A DNA stretch of 64,000 nucleotides, from contig CADCFN010000007.1 of the NCBI GenBank assembly GCA_902800715.1, positions 62,001-126,000 on the forward strand, written 5' to 3'. Positions 36,294-44,746 of this stretch are shown here, piece by piece. The DNA comes from an uncultured Bacteroidales bacterium (GTDB taxonomy: Bacteria; Bacteroidota; Bacteroidia; Bacteroidales; Muribaculaceae). How positions within the stretch are numbered: position 1 is the stretch's first letter; each line of letters begins with the position of its first letter. The notes beneath the pieces are model-generated. The model worked only from the letters and a program-made list of their open reading frames with translations. It ran no database searches and had not been told where the DNA came from. Position numbers and translations under genes: made by a program.

Positions 36294-36328
36294 GTTTTCA
36301 GTTGGCAGTTGGCAGTTTTCAGTTGTAC
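36294..36328 (+). repeat. Seven-base tandem repeats starting at a stop codon (site C)
   Basis: Immediately after the TGA of the sugar-phosphate transferase gene: GTTTTCA, GTTGGCA, GTTGGCA, GTTTTCA, GTTGTAC. Confidence 0.8.
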
Positions 36329-36380
36329 TGCCGTTGTTCTGTACTCTTTTATTCCTAACTTTTACTCGTAGCCAAGATAC

Positions 36381-38219
36381 ATGATACGGCAGGAATACGC
36401 TTTGGCGCTACTCAGGAGCTGTTATGGATATGACAGCTTCAGGGGGCAGCAGTGGGACATCATCAACCATACACTCGACGGCGGTGACAGCATCGTGCTC
36501 ATGCCGACGGGAGGCGGCAAGTCGCTGTGCTACCAGATTCCCGGCCTGATGAGCGAACAGGGTTTTGCCATCGTCATTTCTCCCCTACTCGCGTTGATGA
36601 ACGACCAGATTGACGCACTGCAGCAGAACGGCGTGCCTGCGCTGGCGCTCAACAGCGAGAAGAGCGACAGCGAGAACCGCAACACCGTCGAACTGCTCAT
36701 GCAGGGCAAAGTGAAGCTGCTCTATATTTCTCCCGAGAAGCTACTCAGCGAAATCGACCGCTGGTCCAGCGCGATTACCGACCGCATCTGCCTGTTTGCC
36801 GTTGATGAGGCTCATTGCATCTCGCAATGGGGCCACGACTTCCGTCCCGAGTACACCCAACTGGGGGCGCTCAAGCGACGCTTTCCCGCGATACCCGTAA
36901 TGGCGCTCACCGCCACTGCCGACCGCATCACACGCGATGATATTGCCCAGCAACTGGGCATCCCCGACGCCCGGTTGTTCATCAGCTCGTTTGACCGTCC
37001 CAACATCTCGCTCAACGTGGTACAAGGCTCCACAGGCAGGGTGAAATTCCGCCAGATTGTGCAATTCATCAACCTGCACCGCGACGAGAGCGGCATCATC
37101 TACTGCCTGCGCCGCAAGGACACCGAGAAGATGGCCGCCGACCTGACGCGCTTGGGCATCAAGGCTGAGCCGTTCCATGCCGCCATGAGCGTGAGCGAGA
37201 AACAGCGCATCCAGCGCGATTTCATCAACGATGACCTGAAGGTGGTGTGCGCTACCATCGCCTTTGGTATGGGCATCGACAAGAGCAACGTGAGGTATGT
37301 CATTCACAGCAATATGCCTCGCAACATTGAGAGCTACTATCAGGAAATCGGACGTGCGGGCCGTGACGGTCTGCCAGCCGATGCCCTACTGTTCTACAAC
37401 TACGGCGATATGGTCACACTGCAGCACTTCGCCCAACAGTCGGGCCAAGTCCAGGTCAACATGGACAAATTGAAGCGGATGCAGCAATTTGCCGAGAGCG
37501 GAGTGTGCCGCCGTCGCATCCTGCTCAACTACTTCAACGAGCGCTTTGACCACGACTGCCACAACTGTGACGTGTGTGACAATCCGCCCGAGCGCTTTGA
37601 CGGCACCCGATTGGCACAGATGGCCCTCAGTGCCATCAAGCGCACCGATGAAGAGGCTAGCATGTACACCGTGACCGATATCCTGCGCGGCTGGCGCAAG
37701 GCCGACATCATCGAGAAAGGTTATGACAGGCTGAAGACCTTCGGCGTGGGACATGACTTGTCTACCCCCGAGTGGAACGCTTATCTGCTGCAAATGCTGC
37801 AGATGGGCCTGTTTGAAGTAGCCTATAACGAAAACAACCACCTGAAAATCACCGAGTTCGGCAACGAGGTGCTTTACGGCAGGCAGACGATACAGCTAAA
37901 TCGCTTTGAACGCCGCAACCTCAAGAGTGCAAAACGTGAAGCCGAGGCTCCCGTCATTCCCGACACGCCTACTCCCGCCAAGCAGATGGATAAAGCGCTG
38001 TTTGAACGGCTGCGCGACGTGCGTAAAGCCCTCGCCCAAGCCAGCCACATTGCGCCCTATATGGTCTTCAGCGACAAGTCTTTGCATGCCATGGCGACCG
38101 AAAAGCCGACGACTCAGGCCGAGTTCGGTATCATCTACGGCGTGGGCGAAATGAAGTGCCAGAAGTACTGGCGACCTTTTACTGCCGCCATCCGCGACTA
38201 CCTTGAGGAACGCCAATAA
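36381..38219 (+). CDS. recQ: ATP-dependent DNA helicase RecQ
   Basis: 612 residues. Helicase motifs: Walker A PTGGGKSLCYQIP, DEAH box in AVDEAHCISQWGHDFRPEY, motif III ALTATA, motif V/VI with ATIAFGMGIDKSNVR and QEIGRAGRDG. The RecQ-Ct zinc-binding region has CRRRILLNYF followed by CHNCDVC, then a winged helix and a C-terminal HRDC domain (about 545-610). 3'-5' helicase of recombination and repair. Converges on the NSS transporter gene; a small hairpin (38241-38255) lies between them. Confidence 0.95.
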   Translation: MIRQEYALALLRSCYGYDSFRGQQWDIINHTLDGGDSIVLMPTGGGKSLCYQIPGLMSEQGFAIVISPLLALMNDQIDALQQNGVPALALNSEKSDSENRNTVELLMQGKVKLLYISPEKLLSEIDRWSSAITDRICLFAVDEAHCISQWGHDFRPEYTQLGALKRRFPAIPVMALTATADRITRDDIAQQLGIPDARLFISSFDRPNISLNVVQGSTGRVKFRQIVQFINLHRDESGIIYCLRRKDTEKMAADLTRLGIKAEPFHAAMSVSEKQRIQRDFINDDLKVVCATIAFGMGIDKSNVRYVIHSNMPRNIESYYQEIGRAGRDGLPADALLFYNYGDMVTLQHFAQQSGQVQVNMDKLKRMQQFAESGVCRRRILLNYFNERFDHDCHNCDVCDNPPERFDGTRLAQMALSAIKRTDEEASMYTVTDILRGWRKADIIEKGYDRLKTFGVGHDLSTPEWNAYLLQMLQMGLFEVAYNENNHLKITEFGNEVLYGRQTIQLNRFERRNLKSAKREAEAPVIPDTPTPAKQMDKALFERLRDVRKALAQASHIAPYMVFSDKSLHAMATEKPTTQAEFGIIYGVGEMKCQKYWRPFTAAIRDYLEERQ

Positions 38220-38321
38220 CCAGGAGACGAACTGTATTTACAAGCCAACGGCTTGCAAGTCAGCGACATGCTTGACACTGGCGACAGACAGGCAGTGCGG
38301 GGCTTGTCGCTATCTAATTGC

Positions 38322-39668
38322 TTAGATGATGCCCGTGAGGTAGAGGAAAATGAAGATAATCGAGACCGGAGCGACGTAACGGAGGCAGAAAATGAGATAA
38401 GGCTCCACGACAGTAGCCTTGAGGCGCCCGCCATTGGTCAACTGGTCGTGTACCACCTTGCGGTCGAGAATCCACCCGACATAGACTGCCGTAAACAAGC
38501 CACCGATGAGCATGAAGATGTTGCTGGCGGCATAGTCCATTGCATCAAAGATGCTCTTGCCAAACAACACGACATCGTCAAGCACATTGAATGACAGCGC
38601 TGCCAACACGGCAAGAATCAAGGATAACAAGGCTGTCCACAATATAGCTACGCGACGCGACAACTTGTGCTCCTCGATCAAGAAGGTGATGGGAATCTCG
38701 CTCAAAGAAATCGTGGATGTCAGCGAGGCGAAGAACACCAACAGGAAGAACAGCAACGCCCAGATATAGCCGCCTGTCATCTGCTGGAAAATACTTGGCA
38801 ACACCTCAAAGATGAGTCGCGGTCCTGCCGTAGGCTCCAAACCGAACGAGAATACAGCGGGAAATATCATCACACCCGACAGGATGGCGACCAGGGTGTC
38901 GAGTACGCCGACAGTGGCGGCATCCATGGAGAGCGATGTGTCGTCCTTGAAATAGGAACCGTAGGTTACCAGGCACGAGATACCGATGGAAAGCGAAAGG
39001 AATGCCTGACCGAAGGCGTCGAGCACTCCGCGCATCGTCAGCTCAGAGAAGTCAGGATAGAAGAGGAATTCCAGTCCCTTAGAGGCACCAGGCAAGAGCA
39101 ACGAGTTGACACAGAAGACAATAAGGATGACAAACAGCAGCGGCATCATGATGCTGGCAACGCGCTCAATACCCTTATGGATGCCACGGCTCATGACCAA
39201 GAAATTGAGGATGAGGAAGATGACTGTCCATCCCACACAACGCCAAGGGTTGGAAACGAGTCCCATGAAAATCGCCTCATATTCCTGTGGTGTGTGGCCG
39301 TGCAGGTTGCCCAGTGCCGCCTGATAGAGGTACTCGATAATCCACCCGCACACTACACTATAGAAACCGATGACGACAAAACTGCCCAGGATGCACAGGT
39401 AGGTGAACAGGTAATACTTCTTGCCCGGCGACAACTGCCGGAGTGCTGATTTCATATTGCTGTGGGTAGAGCGCCCGATGATGAACTCACTCAATATCAC
39501 CGGAATTCCCATCACAATGATGCAACCGATGTATACCAGAATAAAGGCACCTCCACCATTAGCGCCAGCCTCGTAAGGGAAACGCCAGATGTTACCCAAA
39601 CCTACCGCCGAGCCTACCGCTGCAGCGATAGCCCCTAAACGCGTTGCAAATCCTGCTCGTTTTGCCAT
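38322..39668 (-). CDS. Sodium-dependent transporter, NSS family
   Basis: 448 residues from ATG 39668 (MAKRAGFATRLGAIAAAVGS), chosen because TM1 with the Na+-binding signature GSAVGLGNIWRFPYEAGANGGGAF then starts near residue 15 and because the promoter lies between this and any longer start. About 11-12 hydrophobic helices. Imports an amino acid or related solute with sodium; the substrate cannot be read from sequence. Confidence 0.9.
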   Translation of the reverse strand: MAKRAGFATRLGAIAAAVGSAVGLGNIWRFPYEAGANGGGAFILVYIGCIIVMGIPVILSEFIIGRSTHSNMKSALRQLSPGKKYYLFTYLCILGSFVVIGFYSVVCGWIIEYLYQAALGNLHGHTPQEYEAIFMGLVSNPWRCVGWTVIFLILNFLVMSRGIHKGIERVASIMMPLLFVILIVFCVNSLLLPGASKGLEFLFYPDFSELTMRGVLDAFGQAFLSLSIGISCLVTYGSYFKDDTSLSMDAATVGVLDTLVAILSGVMIFPAVFSFGLEPTAGPRLIFEVLPSIFQQMTGGYIWALLFFLLVFFASLTSTISLSEIPITFLIEEHKLSRRVAILWTALLSLILAVLAALSFNVLDDVVLFGKSIFDAMDYAASNIFMLIGGLFTAVYVGWILDRKVVHDQLTNGGRLKATVVEPYLIFCLRYVAPVSIIFIFLYLTGII

Positions 39669-39696
39669 AATATCTATCGTTGTTGAGATTTTTTTA

Positions 39697-39704
39697 CAAA
39701 AGTA
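39697..39704 (-). promoter_or_regulatory. Promoter -7 element of the NSS transporter gene
   Basis: TACTTTTG on the minus strand, 28 bases before the start codon at 39668; it supports that start over the longer open frame. Confidence 0.5.
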
Positions 39705-39768
39705 GCATATTCGTCTGAAATATTCAAAAGAATGCAAGTTTTTACAGTATTTTTTTCAGTAATCCACT

Positions 39769-40101
39769 TCAGAACTGAGGCACAGGGTCCATGCGACGTG
39801 GAGCCGGCTTGGATGGTTTCGGTTTATCGTTAGACTTATGTTTCTTGCCGTGGCGATGCTGGGAACGGCGGGACGAATCGCTGGAAGTTCGAGGAAAACG
39901 AGCCGCAGGAAATGAGAGCGTATCGGTCTCATTATCAAACCGTTCTAAATCACCGGATTGAGTCTCTACGATGGGGACATCCTGTCGACATGAGCGCACG
40001 GCCACACTGCCCGCCAGCAAGAATGCGATGAGCACAAGCACGACGATTGTTCCTCGCCGCTCGTTTCTCGTCATCGTAAAAAAGTCCTTTATACCACTCA
40101 T
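39769..40101 (-). CDS. Small membrane-anchored basic protein
   Basis: 110 residues. The N-terminus IKDFFTMTRNERRGTIVVLVLIAFLLAGS (one membrane helix at about 18-36) resembles the anchor of Bacteroidetes ComEA-like helix-hairpin-helix proteins, but no HhH domain follows. The rest is a basic, disordered stretch (RSQHRHGKKHKSNDKPKPSKP) ending PVPQF. Function unknown. Overlap with or read-through into the NSS gene is possible (100 bases apart, same strand). Confidence 0.6.
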   Translation of the reverse strand: MSGIKDFFTMTRNERRGTIVVLVLIAFLLAGSVAVRSCRQDVPIVETQSGDLERFDNETDTLSFPAARFPRTSSDSSRRSQHRHGKKHKSNDKPKPSKPAPRRMDPVPQF

Positions 40102-40240
40102 TGTGACGTCGCATTCATCGGTATAGCATTAATCAGCCAAAAGTAATAAAACATCATTGAGCAGCGAAGCAAAACCGAAAAAAATTAAAGAATAACACTA
40201 AAAAATCAGGCTAAAGGGGCCAAGTAATTATAAATTTGAT

Positions 40241-40248
40241 TAATTTTG
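40241..40248 (+). promoter_or_regulatory. Promoter -7 element of the VanZ-like gene
   Basis: TAATTTTG at 40241-40248, with another match TAAATTTG at 40231-40238; start codon 36 bases downstream. Confidence 0.5.
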
Positions 40249-40283
40249 CAGGCTGAAAAATTTAGCACATATAAAAAGACAGT

Positions 40284-40742
40284 ATGAAATCATTCTTATT
40301 AGCTATACCCAAAGGAATTCCTTCAATCATAGCAATAGTGATTACTCTATATTGCACATTTGCAAGAAACCCCTTTGGAATCAACGCATTAAAAGTATTC
40401 CCGTATGCAGAACAGGTGGGACACTTCATTCTGTATTTCTTTGTAGCCCTCACGTTCATCCTTGACTATGCCAAGGCACGATTGCCGCATCACAGCAAGA
40501 TCAATCAGGAAATCGTACTTGCAGCAACAACATCGGTACTCGCATTGCTCATGGAGCTGGCTCTGATGTTTTACACCTATGGCTACAACTATGACCTTGC
40601 TAACTGGGCTGCCGCCAGTGCCGGCGCTATCCTGGCGTTCCTGTTCTACCACTTCTGGCTGCTGCACCCCATGCGCCACTACCTGTACCACTCGATACAG
40701 CACCACTGGCGTTATCAGCGTCGCCGCAAGAAGAATCATTGA
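40284..40742 (+). CDS. VanZ-like membrane protein
   Basis: 152 residues with three or four hydrophobic helices. The block EQVGHFILYFFVALTFI and the later WAAASAGAILAFLFYH match the VanZ-like layout. VanZ-type proteins are linked to envelope-antibiotic tolerance in other bacteria; the role here is unknown. The last 20 residues are strongly basic (HHWRYQRRRKKNH). Confidence 0.75.
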   Translation: MKSFLLAIPKGIPSIIAIVITLYCTFARNPFGINALKVFPYAEQVGHFILYFFVALTFILDYAKARLPHHSKINQEIVLAATTSVLALLMELALMFYTYGYNYDLANWAAASAGAILAFLFYHFWLLHPMRHYLYHSIQHHWRYQRRRKKNH

Positions 40743-40793
40743 TGCCGACGTAGCTGCTAAAGATCAAGCCTTAAGCTTGACGAGATATCATTT

Positions 40794-40834
40794 TTTAGGC
40801 GTTATTTTTGTGAGATTCAAAAATAACGCCTAAA
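40794..40834 (+). promoter_or_regulatory. 17-bp inverted repeat across the methyltransferase promoter
   Basis: Arms 40794-40810 and 40818-40834 are perfect reverse complements with a 7-base spacer. A promoter, TTTG 40807-40810 and TAAATTTG 40831-40838 (20-base spacer), lies over the repeat so that the arms cover both elements. It is placed well for an operator of the XRE-type HTH encoded just downstream, but could also be a terminator of the VanZ-like gene. Confidence 0.6.
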
Positions 40835-40868
40835 TTTGTCAAATTCTAGCAACTACATCACTGCCATT

Positions 40869-42041
40869 ATGATATTCTCGGACAAAATCAAACAATTGCG
40901 CATTGAGAGCGGCAAACGCCAGAAAGACCTCGCCAAGGCCATTGGCGTAGATGTCCCTGCCTATAGCCGCTATGAGCATGGAGAACGCCGTCCCAAGCGC
41001 GAACAGGTGCTGAGGTTGGCACGCATCTTCAAGACAGACCCCGATGAACTGGTTGCCATGTGGCTTGCCGACGAGGCCTATTCCCACATCGCCCACGACA
41101 AGATGGCGACTCGTGCCGCTACACTGCTGACAGGATTATTTAACTCGGAGAGTTCTGAAGCATCGGAGCATACCGAAGTCCCTGAGAAGCCTGAAGTGCC
41201 AGCCAATCGTAACATGGTGTCCCGTATGGGACGTTCGCTGCTGCCCCACCTGGAGGAAGGCGATGCCACAACCGTGATGCAGCATATCGAGGATGAGAGC
41301 ATCGACTGCATTGTCACCACCCCCCCCTACTGGAGACGCCGCAGCCAGGGCACCGAAAGCATCACTGCCGACACCGCCCAGGACTTCATCAACGAACTGC
41401 TGCAAACCATGGCGCAGGCATGGCGAGTGCTCAAGCCCCAAGGCTCGCTGTGGCTCAATATGGGAGATGACACCACAGGAGGTTTTGTTCAAGGCATACC
41501 CTGGCGCGTTGTGATTGCCATGATTGACACACAACACTGGCATCTGGTCAACGAGGTTGTGTGGAACAAAATCACCACTTCGCCACAAGGCAGCCAAGAC
41601 CACCTGCGCAAGGTGCATGAATTCATGTTCCATCTTGTCAAGAACGACGACTTCTACTATAATGACGAGGAACTGCGTCGCACCTATGCCCTTATTATGC
41701 GCAATCAGGTCGAGAAAAACCGCAAGAAATCGGCTAAAGTCAAGGACACCTACCTCCAGCCCGAAGAATTGCATGGGATGGTGCCTGGCGACGTGTGGAC
41801 CATCGGCGTGCAACGCTCAGGCATCGCCCACTACTGTGTCGCCCCCGACATGCTCTACCGCCTGCCGATGGTGGCGACCTGTCCCCGTGGCGGCATCGTG
41901 CTGGACCCCTATTGCGGAACGGGCACTTCGTGCCGAATCGCCTATGAGCTGAATCGCCGCAGCATTGGCATTGACATCAACGGCAAGTACATCAACCAGG
42001 CACGCGCCAGCATCGAGCAGAAGCCGTTGAGCCTATTCTAG
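40869..42041 (+). CDS. XRE-type HTH fused to a DNA (amino)methyltransferase
   Basis: 390 residues from ATG 40869 (MIFSDKIKQLRIESGKRQKD); the longer frame runs into the promoter. Residues 5-60 are a Cro/CI-type HTH (QKDLAKAIGVDVPAYSRYEHGERRPK). The rest is an N4/N6 methyltransferase in the beta-class order: motif IV TTPPYW (Thr151-Trp155) precedes the SAM-binding motif DPYCGTGTSCRIA (Asp346). TPPY resembles the SPPY of N4-cytosine enzymes. No restriction enzyme is adjacent, so it is an orphan methyltransferase with a built-in regulator. A run of eight C (41320-41327) encodes the Pro-Pro of motif IV. Confidence 0.85.
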   Translation: MIFSDKIKQLRIESGKRQKDLAKAIGVDVPAYSRYEHGERRPKREQVLRLARIFKTDPDELVAMWLADEAYSHIAHDKMATRAATLLTGLFNSESSEASEHTEVPEKPEVPANRNMVSRMGRSLLPHLEEGDATTVMQHIEDESIDCIVTTPPYWRRRSQGTESITADTAQDFINELLQTMAQAWRVLKPQGSLWLNMGDDTTGGFVQGIPWRVVIAMIDTQHWHLVNEVVWNKITTSPQGSQDHLRKVHEFMFHLVKNDDFYYNDEELRRTYALIMRNQVEKNRKKSAKVKDTYLQPEELHGMVPGDVWTIGVQRSGIAHYCVAPDMLYRLPMVATCPRGGIVLDPYCGTGTSCRIAYELNRRSIGIDINGKYINQARASIEQKPLSLF

Positions 42042-42135
42042 AGCTGGAGGAAACAGAGTAACTTAATTTACAAGATTAACCGGGCTTTCTAGAGGTTATC
42101 GAATCTCTAGGGATTCCAGATTGTGGGATTTTTTG

Positions 42136-42143
42136 TAATTTTG
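42136..42143 (+). promoter_or_regulatory. Promoter -7 element of the ABC-F gene
   Basis: TAATTTTG, 23 bases before ATG 42166. Confidence 0.5.
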
Positions 42144-42165
42144 TGGCCAAAATTGCAATTCAAGC

Positions 42166-44103
42166 ATGATTTCAATTCAAGGACTCAAGGTGGAATTCGG
42201 CAGCCAAGTGCTGTTCGAGAATATCAGCTACGTCATCAACAAGCGTGACAAAATCGCTCTTGTCGGCAAGAACGGTGCCGGCAAAACCACGATGCTAAGA
42301 ATCATCACTGGTGAGCAGATGCCCACCAGTGGCAGCGTTGCACGCCAATCGGACCTCACCATCGGCTACCTGCCACAGCAGATGCAGCTCAAGGACGAAC
42401 TCACCGTCAAACAGGAAGCCCAGCGCGCATTTGAGCACCTGCAGCAGATGGATGCCGCTATCGACCACATGAACCAGGAACTCGCCGAACGTACCGACTA
42501 TGACAGCGAGGACTACCAGGAACTCATCGAGCGCGTGGCTCAGAAGACCGAGCTGCGTGCGCTGATGCAGAGCGAGAACATCGAGGCCGAAGTCGAGAAG
42601 ACACTGATGGGCCTGGGATTTGAGCGCAGCGACTTTGACCGTCCCACGAGCGAATTCAGCGGCGGCTGGCGCATGCGCATCGAGTTGGCAAAACTGCTGC
42701 TGCGCCGTCCTGACGTGCTGTTGCTCGACGAGCCGACCAACCACTTGGACATCGAGTCCATCCAGTGGCTGGAAACCTTCTTGAACAACCGCAACGGTGC
42801 CCTGCTGCTTGTTTCCCATGACCGTGCGTTTATTGACAATGTAACCAATCGCACCATAGAGATTTCGCTGGGCAAAATCTACGATTACAAGGTAAGTTAC
42901 AGCGAGTTTGTGGAACTACGCAAGGAGCGAGTGGAGCAACAGATGCGCGCCTATGAGAACCAGCAGAAACTCATTCACGATACCGAGGACTTTATTGAGC
43001 GTTTCCGCTACAAGGCTACCAAGGCGGTGCAGGTGCAAAGCCGCATCAAGATGCTTGAGAAACTCGAGCGCATCGAGGTGGATGAGGTGGACCGTTCACG
43101 CATGAGGCTGAAATTCCCGCCCGCCCCCCGCAGCGGTGACTACCCCATCATCGCCGAGGACCTGCGCAAGGACTACGGTAACCTGAACGTGTTTCGCGAT
43201 GTGACCTTCACCATCAAGCGCGGCGAGAAAGTCGCCTTTGTGGGCAAGAACGGCGCCGGCAAGACAACACTGGTCAAATGCATCATGGGGCAGATACCCT
43301 TCGATGGAAAACTGCAAATCGGGCACAATGTTAAAATCGGTTATTTCGCGCAAAACCAGGCGCAACTGCTCGATGAGACGCTGACTGTTCACGACACCAT
43401 CGACTATGTGGCTGTGGGCGACATCCGCACCCGCATCAACGACATCCTGGGAGCCTTCATGTTTGGCGGCAAGAACGCCGACAAGAAAGTCAAGGTATTG
43501 AGCGGAGGAGAAAAGAGCCGTCTGGCGATGATACGCTTGCTGCTGCAACCCGTCAACCTGCTCATCCTCGATGAGCCGACCAACCATCTGGACATGCCCA
43601 GCAAGGACGTGCTGAAAGAGGCACTACAGGCTTTTGAGGGCACTGTCATCGTCGTGTCCCACGACCGCGACTTCCTGAACGGCATCGTCAATAAGGTGTA
43701 TGAATTTGGCGAACATCGTGTGCGTGAACACTTGGGCGGCATCTATGACTTCCTGCAAAAGAAGAAGTTAGATTCCCTCCAACAACTTGAAATCAAGAAC
43801 ACCCCGACCACGGCCGTGGCCGAAGAAGCTGCAGAACCCGTCGCCAGCCAGGGCAAGATGGACTATCAAAAGCAGAAAGAGCGCGAGCGCCGCATCCGCC
43901 AGGCAGAGAAAAAGGTGAAGACCTACGAGGCCAAAATTGCTGAGCTCGAGCAGCAACTCGCCGAAATCGAGGAACAACTGTCTACCGCCACAAGCGAGAA
44001 CCTGGACATCTACTATTCCCACTCCAAAATCTCCCGCGAGCTCGAGGAGGTCATGGCAAAATGGGAAGAAGCCGGGGAAGAGCTGGAGAGGGTTAGGAGT
44101 TAG
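42166..44103 (+). CDS. ABC-F family ATPase
   Basis: 645 residues with two ABC ATPase domains and no membrane segments. First domain: Walker A GKNGAGKTT, signature FSGGWRMR, Walker B VLLLDEPTNHLD. Second domain: Walker A GKNGAGKTT near residue 360, LSGGEKSRLA, LLILDEPTNHLD. The inter-domain linker (about 240-310) is the P-site tRNA interaction motif. The C-terminal coiled coil (from about 560) is as in Uup/YdiF-type proteins. A ribosome-associated factor; whether housekeeping or antibiotic-protecting cannot be told. The final residues lie in seven-base repeats that run across the stop codon. Confidence 0.93.
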   Translation: MISIQGLKVEFGSQVLFENISYVINKRDKIALVGKNGAGKTTMLRIITGEQMPTSGSVARQSDLTIGYLPQQMQLKDELTVKQEAQRAFEHLQQMDAAIDHMNQELAERTDYDSEDYQELIERVAQKTELRALMQSENIEAEVEKTLMGLGFERSDFDRPTSEFSGGWRMRIELAKLLLRRPDVLLLDEPTNHLDIESIQWLETFLNNRNGALLLVSHDRAFIDNVTNRTIEISLGKIYDYKVSYSEFVELRKERVEQQMRAYENQQKLIHDTEDFIERFRYKATKAVQVQSRIKMLEKLERIEVDEVDRSRMRLKFPPAPRSGDYPIIAEDLRKDYGNLNVFRDVTFTIKRGEKVAFVGKNGAGKTTLVKCIMGQIPFDGKLQIGHNVKIGYFAQNQAQLLDETLTVHDTIDYVAVGDIRTRINDILGAFMFGGKNADKKVKVLSGGEKSRLAMIRLLLQPVNLLILDEPTNHLDMPSKDVLKEALQAFEGTVIVVSHDRDFLNGIVNKVYEFGEHRVREHLGGIYDFLQKKKLDSLQQLEIKNTPTTAVAEEAAEPVASQGKMDYQKQKERERRIRQAEKKVKTYEAKIAELEQQLAEIEEQLSTATSENLDIYYSHSKISRELEEVMAKWEEAGEELERVRS

Positions 44104-44133
44104 GAGTTAGGAGTTAGGAGTTAATAGTTAATA
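44092..44133 (+). repeat. Seven-base tandem repeats spanning a stop codon (site D)
   Basis: GTTAGGA four times, then GTTAATA twice, in perfect 7-base register across the ABC-F TAG at 44101-44103. Confidence 0.85.
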
Positions 44134-44140
44134 GTTGGTG

Positions 44141-44686
44141 ATGAGGGCGGTTGAGATCAATAGCGGGAAGGCGGGGGATGAGGAGTTGAGACGGCTGTAT
44201 GAGACGGCGTTTCCTGTTGGAGAACAGATTCCTTACGATGACCTCATCTATCTGATGGATGTCATGGACATCGACTATACCACCTATTATGAAGGTGAGA
44301 TGCTTGTGGGATTCATGATAGTGCTACGCTTGCCGAAATATAATTGGGGATGGTACTTTGCCGTACGGGAGGTATTGCGTGGCAAAGGCTATGGGCAGGG
44401 TATCTTGAGTGACACACTCGACAAATACCGCAACAAAAACCCATATATCATTGACATTGAGTCACCCCTGCAGACCGATGCGCCCAACCCCGAGCAACGC
44501 AAGAGGCGCCACGCATTTTACCTGCGCAACGGCATGAAAGACACGGGCGCTTACCGCACTTATAACGGCATCACTTTCACTATCCTGTCAAGCAGCGATG
44601 AGCCGTTTACCGCGCAAGACTATGAATACATCGTTGCGGCCCTGCGTGCCGCTTGGGGCAAAATTCCCAGTGAGCAAAGTAAGTAA
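44141..44686 (+). CDS. GNAT-family N-acetyltransferase
   Basis: 181 residues from ATG 44141 (TTG 44135 or GTG 44138 would add one or two residues). The acetyl-CoA loop appears as VREVLRGKGYGQGIL, and the FYLRNGMKDTGAYRTYNGITF stretch is the typical C-terminal GNAT block. Substrate unknown. Starts 37 bases after the ABC-F gene, separated by seven-base repeats. Confidence 0.85.
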   Translation: MRAVEINSGKAGDEELRRLYETAFPVGEQIPYDDLIYLMDVMDIDYTTYYEGEMLVGFMIVLRLPKYNWGWYFAVREVLRGKGYGQGILSDTLDKYRNKNPYIIDIESPLQTDAPNPEQRKRRHAFYLRNGMKDTGAYRTYNGITFTILSSSDEPFTAQDYEYIVAALRAAWGKIPSEQSK

Positions 44687-44733
44687 TAAGACTATTTAAC
44701 TTTTCCCGTTTGCCGATGTACGCGAGCTTGCAT

Positions 44734-44741
44734 TATCTTTG
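44734..44741 (+). promoter_or_regulatory. Promoter -7 element abutting a start codon
   Basis: TATCTTTG ends 5 bases before ATG 44747, so transcription would start at or about the start codon (leaderless). Confidence 0.45.
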
Positions 44742-44746
44742 CAGGC

